DNA of 64,000 nt from Aristolochia californica (Eukaryota; Streptophyta; Magnoliopsida; Piperales; Aristolochiaceae). Position numbers and translations under genes: made by a program. The stretch lies in contig JARWKL010000001.1 of NCBI GenBank assembly GCA_029961685.1, forward strand, positions 50,873,062-50,937,061. The letters are read 5' to 3'. Below, piece by piece: positions 1 through 10,500 of this stretch; position 1 is the stretch's first letter; each line of letters starts with the position of its first letter. The notes under the pieces were generated by a model that did no database searches, was not told the DNA's origin, and saw only the letters and a program-made list of their open reading frames with translations.

Positions 1-130
1 ACTAACACCAAGTACGAAGATAATCTTCATGTACATGGCTGACCTGATCTTCATGTTGGACATGAACTTGAACTTTAAAAATCCATTTGGGGGACTAACC
101 ATCCCCCCCCCCCCCCCCCCCCCCCCCCCC
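1..130. mobile_element. End fragment of a TIR element related to the one at 341-3808
   Basis: The start of the window reads like the right subterminal part of the neighbouring TIR element: ACTAACACC, then GAAGAT and CTTCAT words, then GGGGACTAACCATCC running into a C homopolymer at 103-130. The GACTAAC-plus-C-run ending matches the right TIR of the 341-3808 element. Its other end lies outside the window, so size and duplication cannot be checked. Confidence 0.45.
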
Positions 131-340
131 ATATTAAGTTTATGAAGTCAATGAAGTATTATCTTTTCTATAAATTCAATATGTATATAAGCAGGGCATG
201 AGTGCCCTAATACATAAAAATAAAAAAACTTAAACTAACAACTAATTACAACTTATACCACTCACTCTCATAATTATGTAAAAGAGTCTTCTAACTCCTA
301 TTCTTTAATACTTGTGAAGATTGGAGCTTTAAGATATTAA
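131..340 (-). mobile_element. LTR fragment, partner of the LTR at 3959-4255
   Basis: Bases about 190-300 (GCAGGGCATGAGTGCCCTAA through CACTCTCATAATTA) closely match about 4135-4230 inside the LTR at 3959-4255. This looks like the second LTR of a small minus-strand LTR element whose short interior was split by the TIR element. The outer edge is obscured by the C-run fragment at 1-130. Confidence 0.5.
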
Positions 341-539
341 GGGGGGGTTAGTCAACTTGAAGGACGAGATGATCTTCAACCGCATAATGCCCTTCAACAC
401 TTGAAGTCGTTAGTGGAGCGCAGATGAAGCTTCATCTAGATGCAGGGGTTGAAGGGGTCCTTCATCTCCACAGTTTAATTTCAATCATGTGGAAGAAGGC
501 CTTGTTTGATCTTCTTTGAATTGAAGGACGGGCGACGCT

Positions 540-960
540 CGATTTTCCCCCTCTCTCTCCTCGCACCCCCCCCCCCCCCCCCCCCCCGTCGCGCATCGTC
601 ATTTCTCATTTTTTCTTCCTCTCTCCCGCACTCCCTCTCTCGTCTCCCTGCGCCCCCGACGTCGTTGTTGCCAAAATTGATCTTGTCCTTCGTCTCTGGC
701 CACCGTCTCAGTTCCCTCTCGTCTCCGGCCTCATCTCTCGGTCTTCTCTCGGCCTCGCCCTCTCTCTCGCACCCCCTCTCTCATCTCCGTGACTCCCTCT
801 CTTCTCTCGGACTCACTCTCTCTCGCTTCTCTCTCTCTATTCCCTCCCGACCTCCCTTTCTTCTCTGTCTTCTCCCTCTCTTCTCCCTTTCGGCCTCCCA
901 CTCTCTTCTCTCTCTGGCTAGTCTCCTTTCCCCCAAAAATACCTTCCGATTTCGTTCGAT
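540..960. repeat. CT-rich low-complexity tract with a C homopolymer
   Basis: Dense TCTC/CCTC sequence with a C run near 567-587. It resembles a pyrimidine-rich plant 5' UTR or a decayed microsatellite. The 157-residue frame across it is Ser/Leu/Pro-rich low complexity and is not treated as a gene. Confidence 0.7.
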
Positions 961-1254
961 TTCCCCATTTTCATTTTGATTTTCTTCGATTTTGGACATT
1001 TGGCATCGATTGCTTAATATCTACTTCAATTAGGCATCAATTTCACCCTTCGGCTTCATATTTCCCCAAATTTCAGAAGGTATGCCTAAACCCTAATTTT
1101 TTTCATTAAATTAGTGTTTTATTTGATTTAAATTTATTTTCAGTGCGTAATTGGTGTTATTTGTGCATTGTTTTGGGATTTAGGGTTACGGTTTATAGTC
1201 TACATTCTTGATTCGTGTATGGATTATTTTTAGGGTTTGCTGCTCGGTATTTAA

Positions 1255-1790
1255 GGGTCCAGTAATTAGGGTTTAGGGTTTATGGTTAAGGATTTAGGGT
1301 ATTTTAGGGATTAGGGCTTTTAAGGTTTAGGGGGTTTAGGGTTTTTAAGGTTTTGGGAGTTTTGTGTTTTTAAGCTATAAGGTTTTTTCGGTTTAGGGTT
1401 TGGAATTAGGGTGTAGGGTTTAGGGTTTAGGGCTTTTAATGTATTAAGTTCTATAATTAGTGTTAGGGTTTGATGGTTTAGGTTTTTTTTTTATGGTTTG
1501 TATTTCGGGTTTAGGGTTTAGGGTTTAGGTTAAGGATTTAGGGTACTTTAGGGATTAGGGTTTTTAAGGTTTAGGGGGTTTATGGTTTTTAGGGTTTAGG
1601 GTTTAGGTTAAGGATTTAGGGTATTTTAGGGATTAGGGTTTTTAAGGTTTAGGGGGTTTATGGTTTTTAAGGTTTTGGGGGTTTTGTGTTTTTATGCTCT
1701 AGGGTTTTTTAGGATTAGGGTTTGGAATTAGGGTTTTGGGTTTTGGGCTTTTAAGGTAATATGTTCTGGAATTAGTGTTTAGGGGTTTTT
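1255..1790 (+). repeat. Degenerate TTTAGGG-type (telomere-like) repeats
   Basis: Many copies of TTTAGGG, TTAGGG and GGGTTTAGGG are interspersed with TTTTAAGG variants. Blocks near 1503-1590 and 1590-1670 are near copies of each other, indicating local duplication of a mixed unit and not a plain heptamer array. The tract lies wholly between the TIRs of the 341-3808 element, so it moved with, or formed inside, that element. Confidence 0.75.
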
Positions 1791-2490
1791 AGTCTAATTC
1801 AAACAAGGTTGAGTCGCCTACACGGGTGTCCATTAGTTAACGAAACCCGACCCCCATCATTGACGAGGTACAGTTCGTAGTGACTTCAAAGTTATATGGG
1901 GCTCTACCAGGGGTGTTCAGTGAATTTGGACTTGATGTGTGTGTTTTCTCATTGTTTAGTGCATATGCAGTAGTGAAAATAGTTTAATTAATTTTGAAAT
2001 GTTTTAGAATGTTGTTGAGGATTTTTGAAGTGCTATGGAATGTTTTTGCCATGTGGTGAGGAGATTCGGGTGTTATACATATCCACCACATGATATTTTC
2101 TTTTTTTTGTGGTTTCGATTTAACCCTTTGGCTTTGATTTTTCTCAAATTTCATAAGGTAAGTCTAAACTCTATTTTTTTATTAATTTAGTGTTGTATTA
2201 GATTTGCCTTATAGACAGCTACTCTTGATTGATATATCCTACTTTTGATATTGTTGAGAACTTGTTGACTAATGCCATTTCAACCATTGTTCTAAGATTT
2301 TGTTTTCCAATCTTATTTTTTTGGAGTAGGAGACTTTTGAGTCCGGAGGCCTGCTTGAGAATGTCTCATCAAGGCAATATTTATATCCCTATTCAGAATT
2401 TTTAGATTGTTAAAAGTAAACTAGTAAAGAATTGGCCCTTTTTTTACCATAATCATAGATTTATTCGGGATGTTCTTACTTGAATGTCAG

Positions 2491-2640
2491 GGCAATGCGG
2501 ATGATGTAACAATTGTAGTATTGAAGGAGTTGCCTCCTCTACAAGAGAAAGATCAATCAAGGGGAAGATTTGGAGATCAGTTAGTAGGGGAAAATGGGCG
2601 AGGAACAACTAGCATGAAGAGAAAAAATTATAGTTTGTAA
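2491..2640 (+). pseudogene. Possible captured terminal exon (49 codons) in the TIR element
   Basis: After a plausible AG acceptor (TGAATGTCAG, ending 2490) the frame GNADDVTIVVLKELPPLQEK continues open to TAA at 2640, and an AT-rich UTR-like stretch follows. The composition differs from the surrounding non-coding DNA. I recognise no family. It could be a leftover of the element's own second protein, a captured host exon, or chance. Confidence 0.25.
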
Positions 2641-2855
2641 ATTTATAATGGATTTATAGTTTTTATTTGGGCGATTGTAAATTGATAGTGATATTTCATT
2701 TAATTTTGTTGTGTTTGATTATTGTATAGAGTTTATTTATAATGTTATGCAGTGTATGGAGTGTTTAGACTATTTTATGGAGTGTATATAAAAATTCCAT
2801 GGAGTGTTTATGGAATGTATAGACAATTTTATGGAGTGTTTATGGAGTATTTATG

Positions 2856-3035
2856 CAGGTATTATGTATATTGATTATGCCCAATTTTAAGTAGAGGTCA
2901 TGCCAAATTTTATACAGGTATTATATACATAGATTATGCTCAATTTTAAGAAAAGGTTATGGCCAATCTTATACATGTATTATATATATAGGTTATGCCT
3001 AATTTTATGTAGAGGTCATATCCAATTTTATATAA
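2856..3035. repeat. Tandem repeat, three units of about 60 bp
   Basis: Three successive units follow the plan CAGGTATTATRTA, GATTATGC, CAATTTTAAG, AGGTCATGCC, AATTTTATA. Units differ by several substitutions, so the array is not recent. Confidence 0.65.
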
Positions 3036-3946
3036 AATGTATACAGACAGCGACGATTGCGATGGTCTTGAGGATGTGGGTAGCCAAGTAACATGCTTTC
3101 GGAGGTAGAGTCCATTAGAATCCACAAGAACCGCACAATTTCAAGATGCCATATCGACTTCCATGTGGAACGATAAATGATGGTTGTATCTTATTACTTT
3201 TGAACATGCATCGTTTATATATACTAAACTTGTAACTTGATGATTTTAATATTAAAGGCACGAACTCGTTATTAGAATAATATTTTTTTTAGGTTATTAA
3301 TAAAGTTGTATATGTATTTATTTATTATTTTTTTCAATTTTATTACTATATTAAACTTCATATTTAAGTCTCTGGTAAATAAAATATAATTAAAGTATGC
3401 ATTTGATTAATTAATTACATTTAATTTTGTCAAAATATATTATTAATTAATACCATGTAAAAAATCTATCTTATGTTATTAATATAATACTTTTTATTCA
3501 TTAATCATAATTTTTTTATTTACTCTATTGTATTAGTGATTTAATAGTAGGAATTAAAATATTGTTAACTCAAACACTTGGTTTATTTAACTTATTTTTA
3601 TAATTAATAAAATCAATGGTTTTAAATTTCTAAGATGAAGATGAAGATGAAGTTATCCACACTAACACCCTATTTTGAAGATTTCGAAGATGAAGTTGTC
3701 CACACTAACACCCATTTCGAAGATGAAGATCATGTAGATGCATAAAATGAAGATGAAGATGAAGATGAAGATGAAGATCAAATTTTTATTTTGTTGACTA
3801 ACCCCCCCTAAAATGCATATACATGTTTAGAATCATCATACATATCATTTAGAAATATGTTAAATCGCTTAGATGATTTGAGTTGAGTTTCCTTTCCACT
3901 AGACTTTCATAATTTGATCAACTTTACTTTAAACCCTAGAATTCCA

Positions 3947-4255
3947 GCTCTAATACCATGTTGAATTCTAGGGTTTAATCCATATGTAACTTGGTTGAAG
4001 AAGAAGAGGGAAGAAGAGGAAATGAAGAAGAAGAAAAGAGAATATGAGAAGACGAGCACAAATTGAGGAGAGAAGCCATAGGGTTAGGAGAGAGCTCGTT
4101 AATGAGCTTCTCCTCCTCTCTTTTTTATTTATATAGGTAGGGCATGGATGACCTAATATATAAGAATACAAAACTATACTTAAACTAATAACTAATTACA
4201 ACTTATGCTACTCACTCTCATAATTACATAGAATACCACTCAAACTTCTTCGACA
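3947..4255 (-). mobile_element. LTR with tRNA-iMet primer site, minus-strand element
   Basis: On the minus strand the LTR ends next to TGGTATTAGAGC (3958-3947), a one-mismatch match to the tRNA-iMet primer site. The LTR, read on the plus strand, runs from TGTTGAATTC (3959) to TTCGACA (4255) and so has TG...CA ends. Only about 180 bp of interior remain between it and the partner LTR at 131-340 once the TIR element is removed, so this was a small non-autonomous element. Confidence 0.55.
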
Positions 4256-5045
4256 GTGTTATTGTTTTGGACTCTTGTTGGGTCTCTACATTGGAATCTC
4301 TGATCACTGGTTGATAAACCCTTCGATTACTGTTTGTTTAGGGCCACATTATTATTTATGGTATGAACGTCTTCATGTTTTTCTTTTGTTTTCCTTTTAG
4401 TGGTTTGATTCCTGTTTTGCTTAATTGCTATAAGTGTCAGCATTGCTACTTGTTCCTGGGCAAGGTTAGAGGAGAAAGACGAGAGAGAGATCATCACTGC
4501 TGGATTTCTGATAGAGTCCAACGTATAAGATCAAACTTCTGTGCCCACGCTGAATTTGTTTTGCTTTAATGCTGTAATATACTTGTCAAAGTTAAGTATA
4601 CCAGCTTTCTTCCACATCTTTTGTCTTCTTTATTTATAATAGCTGTCTTTAAATGGTTTCTTATTCAAGTATAACCAAACCCACGTTATTAAATTAAGTG
4701 AAAAAACAACTCTTTATACTATTACTTTATTAACAAGTGCTGCAGCAATAAATATAGATGGAGCTGTTAAAATGGATTAGTTTTGTAACGTAATTTTAAT
4801 CAAAATATAATGTCTTCAGCAGTGAAATACAGCCGAGGAAGACATTAACATCCAACAGGGGAATAAGACTTGGCCAAAACTGCACTATCGACATATGATA
4901 TAAATATAGAACTTGGAATCTTGGATGCAGAAATGTTTTAACCTACTGAAAGTAGTCATCAGAGCACCAGCAGTGCTCCTACATACACTCTCACACTAAA
5001 TAAGATGAGAAAAAAATTAGATAACACTTTATAAGTACAAACATT
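4256..5045. other. 3' flank of the MLO gene
   Basis: This is AT-rich DNA downstream of the MLO stop. It should hold the 3' UTR and polyadenylation region on the minus strand, but I can point to no certain signal. Short frames on both strands (for example 4363-4569) show no recognisable protein. Confidence 0.5.
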
Positions 5046-7503
5046 TCACGCTGAGTCATTGGATGCTGGATTGTTAGCCGGGCTTGCAGCGCTGGAGACA
5101 TTTCTTGCAGTTAAACCCTCTTCCATTGTAAAATCCTGGTCTTCCACCTCCTGCAACTGAATTTCCGCTGGAGACTTCTCACCAGCTGGACTAGAAGATT
5201 TCTCACCAGCAGGACTAGGAGCCTCCTTACCTATAGCAAGTTTCGATTTATTCCTCTTCCTTGCCTTCGCTGCCCATTTAATAAGACTCTCTTGCAGATG
5301 CTCCTCAAAAATGGCCTTCTTGTAGGAACTCCCCATCTTCAAAAAAGCAGCAGATGCACTAGTCAGCAACCCATTTTTTCTCTTTTTCTTAATGCTTCCG
5401 ATAAGTGACAAGATATACTTGTTATCTATGTAAGTCACCTGGCTGAGAATTGCATAGAGTGGTAAAGTGCTGTAGCTGCACAGTAGCTGAATAATCACAC
5501 TGCCGGATACCAAAAAGACATTCATATAATGCATAAGTACAAAATATAGGTTAAGAGGAAAAGCCAAAAAATGAAAGAATCCTACCCAATCATAAGCCTA
5601 GGAATAACAAAACCAATTTGTCCCATTATGCAGGAATCCCAACCATATGTTACCTGAGTAGAAATTCAGATATATGAGAAAGCCCAACAAGACTGACTTA
5701 ACAGTTGCACCTAAACTGTGCCTGAATACTTGATGGGAAGACTCAATGAAACTGTCTAGGGCTATTTACCAAAATCCAAAAGAAAAATGCGATCTCAAAA
5801 GCATTTTGAAAGAGGATGAAATGAATCAAGTGAAGCATAACTCGAGGTCGCTGGAACCAAAAGTGATCATCTGAAGGCCGAACCACCAATTCACCCTCTA
5901 CAGCCGCATGTTTTTCAGCAACATCATGAGCTAACAGTGTAATTATATGCTCCAGCTGGGTGCCAACAACAAAGAGAAGCTGCAAGAGAAGCCCAATTAA
6001 GACCAACATATTTTTCTTAACAAAACTAGTTTATATGCTCCCTATTTCAGATTCTTGTAGAACATACAGAGATGCATGGATCATCAGCACAGATAGAACC
6101 CATCAGCCATCCGTGTATGATTGTTCTCCTTTCCAGTTGAGTGTTAAATATATGCAAAATATAACTAGCATGTGACATATGAACTGAGATTATAAGTTAT
6201 TAGTACACAATGGATCACCCAGGGTCGGCTAAAGGCATTGTAACACCCCTTCTTTCCAAGTCTTTCTTCACCATGTCCATCTACTTTGCTTTCAGCCAAT
6301 GGTTAATCTAGCACCAGACATCAAATGAACCTTCATGCCTATGGACAATTTGACCTCTACCAACGAGACCATCTCAAACCAACAATATATAGGAAGAACA
6401 AATGGTGCTGAAGAGCCACCCCTAAGCTGATGAGATAACAGACCTTGGTAAGCAAGGTCAACAAGCTAAGCAAAGGACAAGACCATGAAGCGTGCATCAG
6501 AAAGGCCAATTGACACAAGGCTACTTAATGATGATGAATGACAATGCAATTTCCTTTTATTTGTTCTGTAACACTATTTCAACAGGTTTGAGACAAAATC
6601 AGCATTAAATAACTTATGCAGAAAGTATGAAGCATAAGTTAATTTATGGTATGTATAAACCACACAGAGCATCGGATTCCTGACTTCTAGTTAAAAAAAG
6701 GAAACGAGGTTGAGAAGCTAACCAATGACAAGACTATAAAAAGAAAATTTCTGTGCACCAAAGAAACAAGTTGGACAAGACTCTGATAGTCATCACAAAT
6801 GATGTTGCACAATGACCTTTTTCCTTACATAATGTTTAAACATGTATGAGTAAAACACAGATTCAAGAACTTATGCTAAAAACGAATGATTGCGTTTATG
6901 GTATAGTGTATTTACTGTTCATTCAAATCCTGAACTTTCTTTTTTTTTTAAAACAAAATATCAGAGGGCATATGACCATAGATTGGGCTCAGTAAACTCA
7001 TCAGATGTGAAAATTTGTTGTGTTTTCACCATTTAGACTGCAGTATATATTAACTGTAGCAATTATATGCTTAACAAGGCAAGATTCAAGCTTTCTCAAT
7101 AGTACTACTTTAGTTTAAATTGCTAACTAGACCAATTTAAGGTCAAACCTCTAAATGACTTGACCCTCTTGCAAAAAGAATTGCACAATAAATGGGTGAC
7201 CAAGTAGGTGTTTCTCCTTTCCACCATTTAAGATTAATATTCATTTCAGATCCAGCAGCTATAAACCTCATCACCACCCACATAAAAAATTCAAGAGTTT
7301 AAGGGAAGAACTAGGATGCCTCTTCCTAAACTGTCAGAATCAAAACAAATAAAGGGCGAAATACAAGCTCCAACGTGCAACATGTGCACTAACACATTCA
7401 TATACAACATAATAATGGCAAGAAAAACAAGAAAGAACAATTCCAAGGTTAGACATACATACAATTAAAGGAAAGAAGGAAATCCAAAAATATGTATGCC
7501 AAC
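5046..7503 (-). CDS. MLO: MLO exons 10-14 (3' block)
   Basis: This block encodes residues 299-521: the [13 protein letters not shown] helix (exon 10, 41 nt), the large exon 11 with [19 protein letters not shown] and the SDDHFWF motif, two further helices, and the cytoplasmic C-terminus. The last exon carries the calmodulin-binding helix, then a low-complexity tail with two close copies of SPAGEKS. Intron 10 (7462-5980) is 1,483 nt, and I saw no recognisable element in it. Intron 13 (5438-5337) is 102 nt and has no in-frame stop, so an unspliced transcript would still be open. Family alignment (SQ directly followed by MGSSYKK) argues that it is normally removed. Confidence 0.92.
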
Positions 7504-10500
7504 CTGCAAAATAGAATAGAAAATGAATTAAAACAAACTATTAAAATTGACGTGTAGGATAGCATAAGGGGTAAATAGAGACTTTCAATAAGAAGTGGCA
7601 CATACTTGTTTTTTTTTTTTGAAAAAGATGTGTATATATATAAACAAGAAAATACAAAAATTACAAAGAGGAGAGCATCTCCATGACAACCAGGGATTGT
7701 AGGGTAGCTCTGTTTTTAGCAAGCGCATCAGCTGCCGAATTTGCGGATCTCAGAATGTGAGACCAAATATAAGATAATAATGAGCAAGTTTCAATAATCT
7801 CCCAAAAAATGTCCCAATGACGCCACGGGGGAGGGGATGCACGCTCGCACCATCCAATGACCACCTTCGAGTCCCCTTCGATATGGAGGGGACTGGAGCA
7901 CTTATCTTGGAAAACGCAAAGCCCATTGAGGAGACCGTGAAGCTCTGCCGACGTATAGTGTGTGATTCCTAAAGGGCCGGCATATGAGTAAAGTTGGTTA
8001 CCTAGGTGGTCCGAGATAACCCCGTCGAATCCTGAGAGTCCAGGGTTACCTAGAGAAGAACCATCAAAGTTCAGCTTAAGGTAACCGCGATCAGGAGGGG
8101 TCCATTCCTACATAGTCTGAGCATTTGTCTTCAAGTGCAACCTAACCAAATTAAACCAGTTATCACGGATAGGAGTCCCCACAAATGAGGAGAAAGACTT
8201 CTTCGTCAGGAGCCAAGACGAAATATGCCTTACCACTCGGTCCGCCACCCAATCCGTAGATTCGATTTTACCTTCAAGCCTTCTACGGTTGCGCTCATTC
8301 CATAAACCCCATGGTGTAAAGCTAGCACAGGCCAAGAGCATCACCTTGCCGAGACCAGGAAGGGACATACCAAGAAGTGATTTATTGAATGAGATCAAAT
8401 CGGGCCGCCATACAGAATTGAATCCCCATCCTGCTGAGAATGGATGTCCACACCTTCCATGAGAAGATGCATTGAAGCAAAATGTGACTAGTGGACTCAA
8501 CTTCAATATTGCAGAGAGGACATAAGGGGTCTACTGAGGAATGACCTCTTCTTCTAACCACGTCAGTCGAGAGAATCTTGCCGTGATAAAAAGAATTTAA
8601 TCTTAGGAGGAGCACATAGACGCCAAACAAAAAAGACCTCATGATTCTGATGAGAAGTATCCCAACCATTGATGAAGTGGCACATACTTGTATTTATGCA
8701 AGCTAGTGTATGTCTTTATATGTCTTTTTTCGTTAAAAGGATATAGCCCTAAGGGCATTATGGTCATTGTAAATACCTTCCTACATAAATAGAACCCTAA
8801 GGGTGTGGGTTAGAGCATTCAGTTCAAACCTTCTTGGCTTCAATTCCTCTCTTGAGTTTTCTCTCGTTCTCCTTTTCTTCTCTCCCACAAGCTCTTCTCC
8901 TTCTCTCCTACAAGCTAGAGCTCTCTCTCTCTCTCTTCTCCTTTTTCTTTTCTCTTTCCTCTTTCCTCTTCTTCTCTTTAAACCTTTGTAATCATATGAG
9001 AAAGCCCTAGAAATTAACATGGTAGTAAAGCAAAAATTCTAAGGCCTTGCTTGAAAGTTGCTCAAAATTTTAGTTTTTTCGCTGAAGGAAGAGCATGTTG
9101 ACAAAGGAATTTATGGTTGATCATGGAAGATTGAGTATGGCTGGTGTCCTCCTCTTAAAGATAAGTTTCTACTCCCTTTAAATCCTTGGTTGGTTGAGTT
9201 TTTGATAAAAGATGATCAGCTCATTAGTTCTTCTATTTTTTCATTATTCAAGTTCATAATTATTGATTTATTTTTATGCTTAAGCATGAGTTTTGAACTT
9301 GAAAAAGAGTCAAGTTTTCATTCTCTCTTTCAGCCATTCTCTTCAATTGTGAAAATTTTATTTCAGCCGCAAAGATCTATCAAAATGTGGCTGGAATTTC
9401 TCTTTTTTTTGGTAACATGGCTGGAATTTCCTCCTTTGATATCTTAAATTGAGGTATTTCTTTTTGGAGTTCCTTGTACTCTTCAAGTGAAATCTTATAA
9501 GATATTTCCTGATTTCAAGTGCTGATTTTTAGTATCAAATTTCTTTATTTGAAAAAAGGGAAAGAAAAAAAGAGGAAACTTTATCTTCCCTTGGATTCCT
9601 ATGCTCAAATTAGCAAGGAAAACCTCCCTTTTTTATGAACTTCTAAGTTTGACCTCTTAGATTCTTCATCATCCTTTTTAAAACCATTGATTGAATCTCT
9701 TAAAGCCAAGGTTAATTGCTTACTAATATGGCTGAAAATAGTCATTTTTCTTCTTTAGATCTTGGAAAAACAGACTTTCTTAAAATAAATATAGTTCCTC
9801 TTAAAAGGGTATCAAACTACCTCCCTTAGCCAACACTTAAAGATTCCTTATCACAAAAGATCTCACTGATCACCTTGTCAAATTTTCTCCACCTATTAAT
9901 AAGGAAGATGACAAATATAAATGATGGACCAAAGAAGATACTTTGGTAATAAACTGGCTAATCAATAACATGGAAGAAAGTGTGGTCAATAACGTTGTGC
10001 ACCTAGATACCGCCAAAATTATTTGAAATACATTTGCTAAAATATACTCTACTATTGATAGTCTTCAAAAACTTTATGATATTTTCCAGGCCATGCATAA
10101 TACCAAGCAAGAAGGTAATCTTAATGATTTTTTGCAAAATTCAGAGGTTTGTCACAAGATTGGAAATTGGCACAACTATACTCCAATGATGTTACTATCC
10201 AAGGAAAACAATGTGAACAATTGGTTGGAGCAATTTGTTTGGCCAATATAAAACCATTTCTTAAAGTTGCAAAATCTCAAAACCTTAGTTCCATAGCCAA
10301 ATCATCCTTTGATGATATATATACTACTATGTTTCGAGTTCCAGTAAAAAAAGAATCAAAAGCTCAAGATCCCAATCACATAGAAACATCTACCATGTTC
10401 TCTCAAGGAAGAGGATCCTCTAATACTTCAAGAGGCTGAGGTAGATGGGAAAGAGGTCGTGGTAATTCCTATAGAGGATGGGCTATATCAAATTCTTCAA

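Larger units (their letters stand above)
341..3808. mobile_element. Non-autonomous PIF/Harbinger-like TIR element, 3.47 kb
   Basis: The left end starts GGGGGGGTTAGTCAAC and the right end is its exact 16-bp reverse complement, ending at 3808. It is flanked by TAA on both sides (338-340 and 3809-3811), the 3-bp TWA duplication typical of PIF/Harbinger. No transposase frame was found. The interior holds a CT-rich tract (540-960), degenerate telomere-like repeats (1255-1790), a possible terminal exon (2491-2640), a tandem repeat of about 60 bp (2856-3035) and GAAGAT/GATGAA runs beside the right end (3636-3790). It is inserted in the interior of an LTR relic. A family other than Harbinger remains possible because no protein is present. 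Confidence 0.72.

Noticed and set aside
506..979. 157-codon plus frame rich in Ser, Leu and Pro
   Set aside because: It is the reading of a CT-rich low-complexity tract. The opposite strand gives an Arg/Glu-rich frame from the same cause.
1255..1790. A true chromosome end or telomere-addition scar
   Set aside because: Repeats are degenerate, arranged in longer blocks, and sit inside a TIR element with unique sequence on both sides.
4363..4569. 68-codon plus frame near the MLO 3' end
   Set aside because: No family, no neighbours in phase; ordinary chance length in AT-rich DNA.
8781..9020. Arg/Lys-rich 79-codon minus frame
   Set aside because: Antisense of the pyrimidine-rich part of the copia A LTR.
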